Assembly (NCBI GenBank): GCA_040757355.1
Contig: JBFLWY010000006.1
Location: 23,913 to 87,912 of the forward strand
Source of the DNA: DTYU01 sp040757355
GTDB lineage: Bacteria > Bacillota > Desulfotomaculia > Desulfotomaculales > Ammonificaceae
DNA length: 64,000 nucleotides
Direction: 5' to 3'
Shown here: positions 9,118 through 17,596 of the stretch, in pieces
Numbering within the stretch: position 1 is the stretch's first letter
Layout: the number at the start of each line of letters is the position of its first letter
Made by a program: the position numbers and the translations under genes
The notes under the pieces: model-generated
Database searches by the model: none
The model's input: only the letters and a program-made list of their open reading frames with translations
What the model was told of the DNA's origin: nothing

Positions 9118-9314
9118 AGTGCGACCCCCCTCCTGAAAATAGTTCTAAGTTCAAGCTTAGACTGATAGACCTTTAAGGTCGGTTCACAGTTCACAGTTCG
9201 GCTTAAGGTGATAGCCCAGCACTCAGTATTATCCTTGCGCTTTAAAAAGCCACCACTTCTTTTAGGCTAATGACGGTCTCACCTCAAAGCTCAAAAACTG
9301 CTCTGAGTGCTGGG
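9118..9314. repeat. Leader repeat, copy 2 (family B + palindromic family A)
   Basis: Near-identical to 5205-5385 in direct orientation: the CCCTCCTGAAA ribosome-site complement, GTTC..AGTTCAAGCTTAGACTG units, then the A element at 9215-9314. It differs from copy 1 by a few substitutions and an extra TTCACAG unit. Confidence 0.85.
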
Positions 9315-9974
9315 CGTCAGTGTTAGACTTACCATAGAAAACAAAACCGATTTCGAGTTCAGAGTGCAAGCTTTGCCTATCCGTCAATATAATGCTTACT
9401 GAGTGCTGGGCTGTGGGATAACCGGCAGACAGGCCGTTTTCATTCCCGGTGGCGACCAGCACTCAATGTAATCCTTGAAGCTTAACCCAGCACTCAATAT
9501 AACCTTGAAGTTTGAAAGCTATCACTTCATTAGACTAAAGAAGGTCTCTCCTCCAAAGCTCAAAAAGTCCTATTGAGTGCTGGGCATTTAAGCTCAATGA
9601 AGGTCTGTCCTTCAAAGGGCAAGAAGTCCATTGAGTGCTGGTCGTGAACGACTCTACTGAAAACAGTTCGGCGTTTGAGTTAATGGCCTTGCTAACCGGG
9701 TTTAACCGCCCAAGACAGCTTTCATCATCCTCTGCAGGTGATGCTGCAGGCGGTATGACTGTCTGCTATGTAATTATATCATCTTTTTTATCTTTAGCGA
9801 TTTCATTAGGACTGGGCGCAGCACCTTGGTGTTGTATGAGCGGGTAGCCTGTGCGATACTTTGGCTTGCACCAGCGAAGGAATGCTGTATAACATTCGGA
9901 GGACTCATCGGGGGTGTTTCTACGGCATGACGGGGACACGCACCAGCCGGGTGCGTGTCCCGCAGCGTGCCTTT
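9315..9974. other. Repeat-rich intergenic region
   Basis: Holds a solo right end of an A element (ACTGAGTGCTGGG at 9398-9410) and a broken family C segment (9433-9455 and 9640-9656) split by the nested A elements at 9456-9641. Beyond 9660 I see only an ATG-started frame that begins inside the repeat, which I do not accept. A perfect 12-bp hairpin (GGGACACGCACC/GGTGCGTGTCCC, 9933-9961) lies near the end of the CBM25-like gene but lacks an adjacent T-run on either strand. Confidence 0.55.
9456..9641 (-). repeat. Nested palindromic family A elements (left member of an inverted pair)
   Basis: An outer A element (9456-9641) is interrupted by a complete inner A element (9486-9585, 100 bp). The whole ~190-bp block recurs nearly identically, inverted, at 15090-15277. 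The outer copy, with the insert removed, resembles the uninterrupted element at 48182-48281. The flanks match family C repeats, which are continuous at 39036, so the insertion site is identifiable. Confidence 0.85.
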
Positions 9975-10292
9975 TTAGTACTTAATGTCGGTCGTCCAAT
10001 TCCAGCCGTTGTTGTTATCCCAGTTGTTGGCGCTGTCTTTGAAGCAGAGGTTGATTTCACTCGTGCCTACTACCGGAATAGATACAGCGAAGGATCCGTC
10101 GGCTTCCCTTCTCATTTCGGCTGTGCTGACGTTTTTCCAACCGTCATAGCCGTAGTGGCAGAAGACGCGGTCGGCGCCAGATTTGTTCAGGAGGCCGTTG
10201 TAATGTACAAGGACCTCCCTCCCCCTGACCGCAGGAGATGGGTTAATGTCAACTCTGTCGTCAAGAATTTGTTTACCTTTGACAATAAACAT
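9975..10292 (-). CDS. Small carbohydrate-binding protein (CBM25-like single domain)
   Basis: 105 aa, essentially one beta-sandwich domain. HYNGLLNKSGADRVFCHYGYDGWKN (about 29-53) and the closing CFKDSANNWDNNNGWNWTTDI are the aromatic-rich signatures of CBM25/CBM53 starch-binding modules. There is no signal peptide, so it would act inside the cell, perhaps on glycogen or starch-like polymer (inference). The ATG at 10292 follows AGGAGGAGG. It stands alone between repeat regions. The CBM25 assignment rests on motif memory only. Confidence 0.7.
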   Translation of the reverse strand: MFIVKGKQILDDRVDINPSPAVRGREVLVHYNGLLNKSGADRVFCHYGYDGWKNVSTAEMRREADGSFAVSIPVVGTSEINLCFKDSANNWDNNNGWNWTTDIKY

Positions 10293-10428
10293 GGTGCAAT
10301 CCTCCTCCTGTTGTGAGAAATTTTACTCTATCTTTTATATTGGCGTCATAACAGGAGAAAAATACTTGAAAATTTTTAGGTTGAGGACGAAGTTATCGGG
10401 TTGACCAACCCAACAGGTCGTACACTAT

Positions 10429-10608
10429 TCAATAAGCTCCGGCCGCTTCCATAATCAAAACGCCGCCGATACCTACAGCCGCCCAAGACCAGACCGGGAA
10501 AAGCGCCGTACTGACACCGATAAGCGCTAAACCGATTATTGAGCGGATGACGCGGTCGATAGTGCCGAGATTTTGCTTAAAAGTGATTCTAATGTTACCA
10601 CCCCTCAT
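10429..10608 (-). CDS. YgaP-like (DUF2892) small membrane protein, 59 aa
   Basis: 59 codons between an ATG at 10608 and a TGA at 10429. The peptide includes NLGTIDRVIRSIIGLALIG, matching the start of the YgaP transmembrane-domain family (N-x-G-x-x-DR-x-x-R-x-x-x-G), followed by a second hydrophobic helix (WAAVGIGGVLIMEAAGAY). Such proteins form two-helix membrane hairpins and often accompany rhodanese or sulfur-handling genes. An internal ATT codon preceded by GAGGGGTGG is an alternative, rarer start. No partner gene is obvious nearby. The family resemblance is good; function unknown. Confidence 0.65.
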   Translation of the reverse strand: MRGGNIRITFKQNLGTIDRVIRSIIGLALIGVSTALFPVWSWAAVGIGGVLIMEAAGAY

Positions 10609-10755
10609 ACCTATCTTCTTGCAATATTATTATCTTTGAGGAAGACGGTTTTATTGCTGCAAAAAGAGAGGTAATGTAAGTTTTACTGAAAAGACTGAAG
10701 GAATTAACACGGCGGGGGCGAATTATGCGAAAAACGGTTCCAGGAGGGGAACGTC

Positions 10756-11712
10756 TTGGTCAGAAAGCGAGTTTTGCTCTTTTTTCTGCTGTTGGTTTTA
10801 TTGTTGGCGCCTGCGGGGTGCAGTAAGCAGTCAAAAGCTACACTCACGGTTGGGGTTTTACCCATCACGGATAATTTGCCGTTTTGGGTAGCAGAAGAAA
10901 AAGGTTATCTGAGAGAAGCAGGACTTGAAGTAACATTTGTTCCCTTCCCAAGCGCGGTAGAGCGGGACAGTGCCTTTACGGCCGGACAGATTGATTTGGC
11001 GGTAGGCGATCTGATAGCAGTCGCACAGATGCGGCAAGGAGGGACTAAGGTCAAAGCGGTGGCGGTTTGTCAGGGAGTAAGGCCTGAAGAAGGAAGGTTT
11101 GCTGTTCTGTCGGCCCCGGGTTCTGAGATTACAAAAGTGGAACAGTTGAAAAACGTCCCGGTGGCATGTTCATTGAAGACTATAAACGAGTATGTGCTTG
11201 ACAAGCTTTTGGCCGGAGCAGGTTTTGCACCCGAGGAGATAAAAAAAGTCGCGATGCCGAAGATCCCGCTGCGGATGCAGGCGCTCTTGACCGGGAAGGT
11301 AGATGCCGCGGTTCTACCCGACCCGCTCGCGGCGCTTGCAGAAGTTAAGGGGGCGCAACTTATAATTGACGACATGCAGCAAAACATCTCCCAAACTGTG
11401 ATTATCGTCAGGGAAGAAGCAATTACCCGGAACCTTGAAGGTTTAAAAAGGCTCATGGCGGCATACAATCGCGCAGTCCGCGATATTCAGGGAAACCCTG
11501 GCGGATGGGGCGCGCTCTTGAAAGAAAAGGCGGGTGTACCGGAAGAGGTTCTACCAGGCGGTCCCCACGGGATGAAGGTCATATTCTCGCCTGCGGCGGT
11601 CCCTGATCCTCCTGGTGTGCAAGCAGTCGTGGATTGGCTTATTGAGAAAAGGGTTCTGTCGAAAACGATGACCTATGAAGAAATAGTCGATAAGAGAGTG
11701 CTCAGCGGGTGA
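10756..11712 (+). CDS. ABC transporter substrate-binding lipoprotein (SsuA/NMT1-like)
   Basis: 318 aa. Residues 1-21 are a lipoprotein signal with the lipobox LAPAGC (Cys 22), so it is anchored outside the membrane. The mature part has the NMT1/SsuA fold cues: LTVGVLPITDNLPFWVAEEKGYLREAGLEV, then FTAGQIDLAVGDLI. The family binds sulfonates, nitrate, taurine or thiamine precursors; the ligand here is undetermined. The start is TTG at 10756 after AGGAGGGG. The ATPase gene overlaps by four bases and the permease follows, giving a three-gene importer operon. Confidence 0.88.
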   Translation: MVRKRVLLFFLLLVLLLAPAGCSKQSKATLTVGVLPITDNLPFWVAEEKGYLREAGLEVTFVPFPSAVERDSAFTAGQIDLAVGDLIAVAQMRQGGTKVKAVAVCQGVRPEEGRFAVLSAPGSEITKVEQLKNVPVACSLKTINEYVLDKLLAGAGFAPEEIKKVAMPKIPLRMQALLTGKVDAAVLPDPLAALAEVKGAQLIIDDMQQNISQTVIIVREEAITRNLEGLKRLMAAYNRAVRDIQGNPGGWGALLKEKAGVPEEVLPGGPHGMKVIFSPAAVPDPPGVQAVVDWLIEKRVLSKTMTYEEIVDKRVLSG

Positions 11713-12473
11713 TTGTTGTCGATGACTTGAGGGTGGTTTATAACCCCCCGGGTACCCCGGTGACGGCACTCGAAGGGGTGTCGTTTCGGGTTGGGAAGGG
11801 TGAAACCTGTGCCATTATCGGTCCCTCGGGGTGCGGGAAGAGTACGCTTCTCTACGTATTAGCAGGGCTGCTAAGGAACTTTCAGGGCAAGGTTGTTGTC
11901 GCGGGGGAGCCGGTAAAACCCGGACGTAGCAAGACTGCGCTGATACTTCAGGACTACGGTCTTTTGCCCTGGAAAAACACTTTTGACAACGCCTGCCTCG
12001 GGCTTGAAATCAGGAGAGTGCCCCGGAATGTGCGGGAAGCTGCGGTAAAGCTGATACTTCACGAGCTTGGGCTTTATGAACTCAGGATGCTGTATCCCGG
12101 ACAACTCTCAGGCGGTCAACGACAGCGTGTGGCAATCGCCCGGGCGCTGGCGCTGGAACCGGACCTGCTTTTGATGGATGAACCGTTTTCTTCACTTGAT
12201 GCCCTGACCCGGGAGGCTCTCCAGGAAAACCTCTTGGAGATTTGGGGTCGAACGGGATGTACGATTGTCCTCGTGACCCACAGCATTGAGGAAGCGGTAT
12301 TTTTAGGCAGCCAGGTGGTGGTTCTTTCCCCACGGCCGGGTAAGGTTGTGGCCACCTACCCGAATGTTGGTGCAGGAGATAAGCTCTGGCGGCGGGATCC
12401 GGAGTTCTATAAGGTCTGTTCAGCATTGCGCCAACAACTGGCAGGAGGCATAGATGATACGCAGGGGGTTTGA
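11709..12473 (+). CDS. ABC transporter ATP-binding protein (SsuB/TauB type)
   Basis: 254 aa. Walker A GPSGCGKST is near residue 38, the Q-loop LQDYGLLPWKN near 79, signature LSGGQRQR near 135, Walker B LLLMDEP near 155 and the H-loop THSIEEA near 190. The PWKN Q-loop is characteristic of the nitrate/sulfonate/taurine subfamily. It energises import by the flanking lipoprotein and permease. The GTG start overlaps the stop of the binding-protein gene, implying translational coupling. Confidence 0.92.
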   Translation: MIVVDDLRVVYNPPGTPVTALEGVSFRVGKGETCAIIGPSGCGKSTLLYVLAGLLRNFQGKVVVAGEPVKPGRSKTALILQDYGLLPWKNTFDNACLGLEIRRVPRNVREAAVKLILHELGLYELRMLYPGQLSGGQRQRVAIARALALEPDLLLMDEPFSSLDALTREALQENLLEIWGRTGCTIVLVTHSIEEAVFLGSQVVVLSPRPGKVVATYPNVGAGDKLWRRDPEFYKVCSALRQQLAGGIDDTQGV

Positions 12474-13194
12474 GGCGGTTATCGCGGTTGCGGCCCTCTT
12501 TCTTTTGTGGGCACTGGTAGCGTCAACCTTAAAACTTGAAGCTCTGTCCTCGCCGTGGGCGGCTTTTAGGGTGTTCCTTCGAGACTTGAACGGTCCGCTT
12601 GGATGGCACCTGCTGGTCAGCACTTACCGGGTCTTGGCCGGTATCGTGCTGTCAGTTCTCACCGCCGTACCCTTTGGCTTTTTTCTGGGAAGAAACCCTA
12701 CCGCGGACCGTTTCGTTACCCCCTTTATTTACCTGCTCTATCCTGTCCCCAAAATAGTATTGCTGCCCGTCTTAATCGCGCTTCTCGGTATAGGCGACAC
12801 AACCAAAATATTTCTCATCACGCTCATTCTGTTCTTTCAAATACTGCTGCCGGTAAGAGACGGGGTTCGGTACGTACCGGCTGCGCTAATAGACTCGGTA
12901 ATATCCCTGGGAGCGAATACCAGAGCGATTTACCGTCACGTTATTTGGCCTGCGGTGCTGCCGGACATACTGACCGCCCTTAGGGTTGCATCCGGAACGG
13001 CGATTGCGGTTTTGTTCTTTGCTGAGACCATCAGCAGTCAGGAGGGTCTGGGCTACTACATCTTCGACGCATTATCAAGCTGGGCCTATCCGGAGATGTA
13101 TGCCGGTATAATCGCCATGGGGCTGTTGGGATTTTTAATCTACACGGTTCTCGACTGGTTGGAAAGACGTCTCTGTGCCTGGAAGCATATTTAG
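12454..13194 (+). CDS. ABC transporter permease (SsuC/TauC type)
   Basis: 246 aa with about six membrane helices. The EAA-type loop contacting the ATPase is seen in SVISLGANTRAIYRHVIWPAVLPDIL (about 148-173). Length and layout match SsuC/TauC permeases of the BPD_transp_1 family. It overlaps the ATPase gene by 20 bases, the last member of the operon. A start at 12454 (ATG behind GGCAGGAGG) is well supported. Confidence 0.9.
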   Translation: MIRRGFEAVIAVAALFLLWALVASTLKLEALSSPWAAFRVFLRDLNGPLGWHLLVSTYRVLAGIVLSVLTAVPFGFFLGRNPTADRFVTPFIYLLYPVPKIVLLPVLIALLGIGDTTKIFLITLILFFQILLPVRDGVRYVPAALIDSVISLGANTRAIYRHVIWPAVLPDILTALRVASGTAIAVLFFAETISSQEGLGYYIFDALSSWAYPEMYAGIIAMGLLGFLIYTVLDWLERRLCAWKHI

Positions 13195-13866
13195 GAGCCC
13201 CTTTAGAATCTATCTTCCTGTCTTTTTAAGATAACGATAAATTCTTTTGAGGTGGCATGGGGACCGAGTTTCCGGGTAGAAAGACCGTTTATCCCCGTAT
13301 CACAGTTCTGCCTTGACTCAAGCCGGCGTGACGGTTTTTTTGTTGCTGCATGGGTTTCCGATACGTGTGGTAAAGCCGCAGGCTTCCCGTTCAATAACTT
13401 GGCAATTCCGTGAGGTTGTCTGCATATGATTTACAGGAGTTGTCCAAAAATGACGGGGGAGGTACGGTAAAAATGGAACTTGCCAGGCTGAGCATCTGGA
13501 AGAGATCGAGAGACTCGTATGCGAAAAGGAGTGCGGGGTAGAGAATGCAAAGTGTGTAAAAGTGGAGATCTGAGGTATCTGAAAATCGTAGAAAATTCGG
13601 TTGCGTGGCGAAGGCGGGGAGTTATCTCACCGCTTTTTGCTTTCAGAAAGCAAGGGATTAGTGTGCGAAAAAGTCGCTAAAAGCCGCGACAAAGCAAAGA
13701 GGCAAAGAGGCGACGTTCATATCGAGAAAATAGTCCCATATAATTAGGACGTCTGTCTTATTTTAAAACGTAAGCCCCCTCAATTATTCTGTAAGAGACG
13801 GAGAATTTAATGAAGGGTAAAATGAGGTGAGTGTTACAAATCAATTTGACAGAGGGGGGTTCCGAA
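13195..13866. other. Intergenic region, possible gene relic
   Basis: No solid gene. Around 13472-13572 an AGGTACGGTAAAA-ATG start opens a 22-codon frame. A shifted frame over the same bases reads CQAEHLEEIERLVCEKECG and ends at 13572, which looks like protein but has no start, so a frameshifted relic is possible. A terminator-like hairpin follows at 13614. The stretch 13680-13715 has AAAGCAAAGAGGCAAAGAGG, resembling weak GxxExxY-type terminal repeats. AGGGGGG before 13867 is the next gene's ribosome site. Confidence 0.4.
13614..13638 (+). terminator. Terminator-like hairpin
   Basis: GCGGGGAG-TTAT-CTCACCGC (one mismatch) followed by TTTTT. May end transcripts from the ABC operon. Confidence 0.45.
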
Positions 13867-14868
13867 ATGCTGTTGAAAAGAATCACAATTTTCGTCGTCT
13901 TCATTTTTCTAATGATGAATTTGCTGTCTTTGCCTCAGTTTTCAGTTGCCTGTGCAGAGGAAGAATTATCGGCTTCCGCCGGGACTGATGCAGCAAGTGT
14001 TAATGAGGGCACGTACGAAGATGAAGCTGTTGATGAGGATGCTTATGAAGAAGACGCCGTCGATGAGGATGCCTATGAAAAGGACCGAGGTCCAGCATGG
14101 GCGCGCGGTGAGCACCCGAGCCTAAAGGGCTTGCGCAGGGCTTACGCCAACGTTTGCCGGAACCAAGCCAGCCTGAGGGCACAGGAAGTCCTCAGGGGCT
14201 TGATCGAGGCACGGACGGTTACCGATTCAATCTACCTGTTCGAACAAGCAACAGGTGAAGAAGAGGACTTGGGAACGCTCACCGGGAACGAAGAGGTAAA
14301 ACAGGCCCTTGCAGCGGAAGCCAAGCGGATCAGAGAGGAAGCACGCAGGCAGCTTCGCGAAAGACAGACGTTGGCGTGGGCACTCAAAAAACTCGGCAGG
14401 TCCCTTGAAAAGCTGGGAGAACGGGTTGAAGCCGAGAAAACTCTGATCGAGGCTGCGGGAATAACGCCGCAAGATGAGTCGATCTACGAGTATCTTAATG
14501 ATTTGTATGCCGAGCTGAAAGGAGCACAAGTTCCGGTGTTCATCAAAGGAAAGAAGACGGACTTCGATGTTCCCCCGCAGATAGTGAGCAGGCGTATGCT
14601 GGTACCGTTGCGGAAATTTGCGGAAACCCTCGGATGTACGGTTGATTGGGATTCCAGTACCAGGCAGGTTGTTTTGGTCCGGGGTAACAGAGTGGTGGTC
14701 CTCGGTGTAGGACAGAATACGGCGACGGTCGACGGAGAGCAGGTTGCTCTTGATGTGGCGGCCGTGATCGTAAACGGCAGGGTATTGGTCCCGATCAGGT
14801 TTGTCAGTGAAACCCTTGACGCCGAGGTCGATTATCACGCAGAGTCTTCAATGGTGGTTGTCAACTGA
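13867..14868 (+). CDS. Secreted protein with copper-amine-oxidase-N (stalk) domain
   Basis: 333 aa from the ATG at 13867, six bases after GAGGGGGG; an upstream ATG 12 codons earlier has no ribosome site. A signal peptide covers residues 1-30 (cleavage after VACA). An acidic repeat region follows (DEAVDEDAYEEDAVDEDAYE), then a helical region (about 85-200). The C-terminal 110 residues form a stalk domain: MLVPLRKFAETLGCTVDWD and later RVLVPIRFVSETLDAEVDYH. These domains occur in clostridial surface proteins and probably bind wall or protein partners. No catalytic domain is seen, so it is not an amine oxidase. Confidence 0.8.
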   Translation: MLLKRITIFVVFIFLMMNLLSLPQFSVACAEEELSASAGTDAASVNEGTYEDEAVDEDAYEEDAVDEDAYEKDRGPAWARGEHPSLKGLRRAYANVCRNQASLRAQEVLRGLIEARTVTDSIYLFEQATGEEEDLGTLTGNEEVKQALAAEAKRIREEARRQLRERQTLAWALKKLGRSLEKLGERVEAEKTLIEAAGITPQDESIYEYLNDLYAELKGAQVPVFIKGKKTDFDVPPQIVSRRMLVPLRKFAETLGCTVDWDSSTRQVVLVRGNRVVVLGVGQNTATVDGEQVALDVAAVIVNGRVLVPIRFVSETLDAEVDYHAESSMVVVN

Positions 14869-14895
14869 CCCGAAAAGCTCTACCAGCCCTGCAGC

Positions 14896-14926
14896 GGCCC
14901 CCGGGTGTCCCGGGGGTCGTTGTTTT
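14896..14926 (+). terminator. Probable terminator of the stalk-domain gene
   Basis: Very strong GC stem GGCCCCCGG / CCGGGGGTC followed by GTTGTTTT. Confidence 0.55.
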
Positions 14927-15026
14927 ACATAACATAGGGCTCTTTCTCTCTAAGCATTTTTGTGCTATAACAACAATATGAACAACAGCCCGGTGGCCGT
15001 GGGATTAAAGCAGTAACAAGTATTGC

Positions 15027-15054
15027 TTGTATCGGATGCCGGCAGTGTTATAAT
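15027..15054 (+). promoter_or_regulatory. Candidate sigma-A promoter for hom-thrB-lysC
   Basis: TTGTAT, 16 bp, then a perfect TATAAT (15049-15054). The transcript would begin near 15061 and run through the 190-bp palindromic repeat before hom. Confidence 0.5.
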
Positions 15055-15089
15055 CTCTTATATACGCCTTTGAGGAGAGTCATTCACGA

Positions 15090-15277
15090 CCCAGCACTCA
15101 ATGGACTTCTTGCCCTTTGAAGGACAGACCTTCATTGAGCTTAAATGCCCAGCACTCAATAGGACTTTTTGAGCTTTGGAGGAGAGACCTTCTTTAGTCT
15201 AATGAAGTGATAGCTTTCAAACTTCAAGGTTATATTGAGTGCTGGGTTAAACTTCAAGGATCTTACTGAGTGCTGGG
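15090..15277 (+). repeat. Nested palindromic family A elements (right member of inverted pair)
   Basis: Outer element 15090-15277, inner complete element 15148-15246. The inner one sits between CTTAAATG and TTAAACTTC, so TTAA may be a duplicated target. The block is the near-perfect reverse complement of 9456-9641. Confidence 0.85.
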
Positions 15278-15317
15278 TGTCAGTATAAGGTTAAACGTAT
15301 TTTCGGAGGAGATTAAG

Positions 15318-16598
15318 TTGAATACTATCGGGATTGGTCTTTTGGGATTCGGAACGGTAGGGCGGGGAGTCTACCGGGTCTTGCAAAACAACCGGGAACT
15401 GATCGCTGCCCGGTTGGGAGCACAGCTTGAGGTTGTAAAGGTTCTTGTTCGGGATACAGGGAAGGAAAGGGGGATCCCCATTCCTCCCGAAATGCTTACT
15501 ACGGACCCGGCAGAGGTGCTTGAAAACCCCGGGGTGAGTATAGTGGTGGAGGTAATGGGAGGGATCGAACCGGCGCGGCGGTATGTTCTTGAGGCCCTTT
15601 CGCGCGGAAAAAGCGTCGTTACCGCAAACAAGGATATGATGGCGGTTTTCGGGCACGAACTTTTTGCGGCGGCGGCCGCCACAGGCGCCGACCTTTTATT
15701 TGAGGCAAGCGTAGCCGGAGGGATACCGGTTATTAAGATTTTGAAAGAAGCATTGACCGGAAACCGCGTCCAGGAAGTCATCGGGATCATCAACGGCACA
15801 ACAAACTACATCCTCTCAAAGATGAGCGACGAGGGCGCCGACTTTGACACGGTGTTGCGGGAGGCACAGGAAAAGGGGTATGCGGAAGCGGACCCTACCA
15901 GCGACATTGAGGGTTTTGACGCAGCACGAAAAATAGCCATCTTAGCTTCGATAGCATTCAACACCCGTGTGACGCTTGACGAGGTCTACGTGGAAGGTAT
16001 AACGAGAATCAAGCCGGAGGATATCAGGTACGCGCGCGAGCTTGGATACGTGATAAAACTGTTGGGTATTGCGAGGGAGGCCCCTGACGGCATAGAGGTC
16101 CGTGTTCACCCGGCACTGGTATCTTCCGGACACCCGCTTGCCGCGGTCAGCGACGTCTTCAACGCTGTGTTTATCCGGGGTAATGCGGTTGGCGACACGA
16201 TGTTTTACGGGCGAGGAGCGGGTGAGTTTCCCACGGCGAGTGCCGTTGTGGGCGACATCATTACCGCGGCGCGAAACATCCGCTGCAACGTTCGCGGTAT
16301 CCTCGGCTGCACGTGTTTTGAGAGCAAGCCGGTGCGCCAAATAACCGCGATCGAGTCGTGTTATTACCTGAGGCTGCAGGTGATAGACAGACCGGGGGTT
16401 CTTGCCGGAATAGCGGCCGCTTTCGGGAACAACAACGTGAGCCTGGCGGCTGTAATTCAAAAAACGACGGGGGCAATAGCGGAACTTGTCCTGGTAACTC
16501 ACCGTGTACGGGAAGCGAATCTCCGGGCGGCAGTTGAAGAACTTAGGTGCCTGCCGACGGTTGAAGCGGTGGCGAACATAATCAGGGTTGAGGAATAA
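15318..16598 (+). CDS. hom: Homoserine dehydrogenase
   Basis: 426 aa from the TTG at 15318, six bases after GGAGGAG; upstream in-frame codons lie in the repeat. The NAD(P)-binding GFGTVGRGV is near residue 9. The catalytic domain has ANKDMMAVFG and GIINGTTNYILSKM (about 100-175), and a C-terminal ACT domain (about 350-426) gives threonine feedback control. It reduces aspartate semialdehyde to homoserine, the branch point to threonine and methionine. It is followed by thrB and lysC, so three steps of the aspartate family pathway are clustered. No T-box or other riboswitch was seen in the leader. Confidence 0.95.
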   Translation: MNTIGIGLLGFGTVGRGVYRVLQNNRELIAARLGAQLEVVKVLVRDTGKERGIPIPPEMLTTDPAEVLENPGVSIVVEVMGGIEPARRYVLEALSRGKSVVTANKDMMAVFGHELFAAAAATGADLLFEASVAGGIPVIKILKEALTGNRVQEVIGIINGTTNYILSKMSDEGADFDTVLREAQEKGYAEADPTSDIEGFDAARKIAILASIAFNTRVTLDEVYVEGITRIKPEDIRYARELGYVIKLLGIAREAPDGIEVRVHPALVSSGHPLAAVSDVFNAVFIRGNAVGDTMFYGRGAGEFPTASAVVGDIITAARNIRCNVRGILGCTCFESKPVRQITAIESCYYLRLQVIDRPGVLAGIAAAFGNNNVSLAAVIQKTTGAIAELVLVTHRVREANLRAAVEELRCLPTVEAVANIIRVEE

Positions 16599-16602
16599 TA
16601 AC

Positions 16603-17517
16603 ATGCCCGGTGCCTTGAGGACCTACGTCAGGGTCAAAGTGCCCGCTACCACGGCAAACCTCGGTTCCGGATGCGATTGCCTGAGTCTCGCGCTGAACCT
16701 TTATAACACCGTTACCGTGGGACTTTCAGGCGCGGGATTGGTAATAAGTGTACACGGAGAGGGCAAAGGGCAAATTCCCGAAGATGGTTCCAACCTCGTG
16801 TGGCAGGCCGTAAAGAGGTTATGGGGGAAATGCGGCTTCCCTGTGCCGCCCGGGGTGATGATAACACTGGAAAACGGTATACCGGTTGCAGCGGGCTTGG
16901 GTTCAAGCGCTGCGGCCATCATCGGCGGTTTGACGGCTGCCAATATAATCGCCGGGGACCGGTTTTCAGCCCACGAGATCCTGACTCTTGCGACGGCGTT
17001 GGAGGGACACCCCGATAACATCACCGCCGCGTTTTTTGGTGGTCTAACAGTTGTCGTGGCCGAAGAAAACGGTCTGAAATGGCTAAAAATACCGGTTGAC
17101 CCTGGGTTACAAGCTGTCGCTGCGGTTCCCGATTTTCAAATCTCAACTAAAGATGCCCGTATTGCCCTGCCCCAGAGTTACCGCAGGGAGGATGCCCTCT
17201 ATAACGTTGGTCGTGCCGCGCTGCTTGTGGGAGCGTTTGCGTCAAAACGATATGAACTTTTGTCGTCGGCGATGCAGGACAGGTTGTACCAGCCCTACCG
17301 TGCCTCTTTGGTACCGGGGTTGGGCAGGGTGGTAGAGGCTGCCGTCAAAGCGGGGGCGTTCGGAGCGGCTCTCAGCGGAGCGGGGCCTGCCGTGGTGGCG
17401 ATAGCCGGCGGAAATACAGACGCGATTGGCGCGGCCATGATGGAGGCCTTTCGTGGTGCAGGGATAAACGCGCGGGTGTTTACCCTCGCAGCGGACAACC
17501 ATGGAGCCGGAGAATAG
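16603..17517 (+). CDS. thrB: Homoserine kinase
   Basis: 304 aa. The GHMP kinase ATP-binding motif PVAAGLGSSAAAIIGG is near residue 88. The N-terminal VPATTANLGSGCDCLSLAL and C-terminal GAALSGAGPAVVAIA (about 258-272) complete the family signature. It phosphorylates homoserine on the way to threonine. The ATG at 16603 is four bases downstream of hom's stop, with GAGG inside the end of hom; an upstream TTG is possible but less well placed. Threonine synthase is not in the window. Confidence 0.94.
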   Translation: MPGALRTYVRVKVPATTANLGSGCDCLSLALNLYNTVTVGLSGAGLVISVHGEGKGQIPEDGSNLVWQAVKRLWGKCGFPVPPGVMITLENGIPVAAGLGSSAAAIIGGLTAANIIAGDRFSAHEILTLATALEGHPDNITAAFFGGLTVVVAEENGLKWLKIPVDPGLQAVAAVPDFQISTKDARIALPQSYRREDALYNVGRAALLVGAFASKRYELLSSAMQDRLYQPYRASLVPGLGRVVEAAVKAGAFGAALSGAGPAVVAIAGGNTDAIGAAMMEAFRGAGINARVFTLAADNHGAGE

Positions 17518-17596
17518 CGGTCGGTTTTTTCACCTTTGATAGATAACTGCATAAATGATTAATCGTAGAAGAGTTTATGGGGTGGGGAGAGACAGA

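Larger units (their letters stand above)
14869..15317. other. Regulatory and repeat region upstream of hom
   Basis: Contains the terminator of the stalk-domain gene, a sigma-A-type promoter at 15027-15054, and the nested palindromic elements at 15090-15277. These would be transcribed as part of the hom leader. The last 40 bases (GTCAGTATAAGGTTAAACG, then the ribosome site) match the leader of sigK. Confidence 0.6.

Noticed and set aside
9635..9847. 70-aa plus-strand ORF after the nested repeats
   Set aside because: It starts inside the family C/A repeat, has no ribosome site and its composition does not look like protein.
9933..9961. Perfect 12-bp hairpin as a terminator
   Set aside because: No T-run directly follows on either strand; kept only as a hairpin in the region note.
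13203..13394. 63-aa minus-strand ORF after the ABC permease
   Set aside because: No ribosome site, no family resemblance, low-complexity content.
15055..15317. T-box or amino-acid riboswitch in the hom leader
   Set aside because: No T-box consensus (AGGGTGG..ACCGCG) or lysine/SAM riboswitch core; the space is filled by palindromic A elements.
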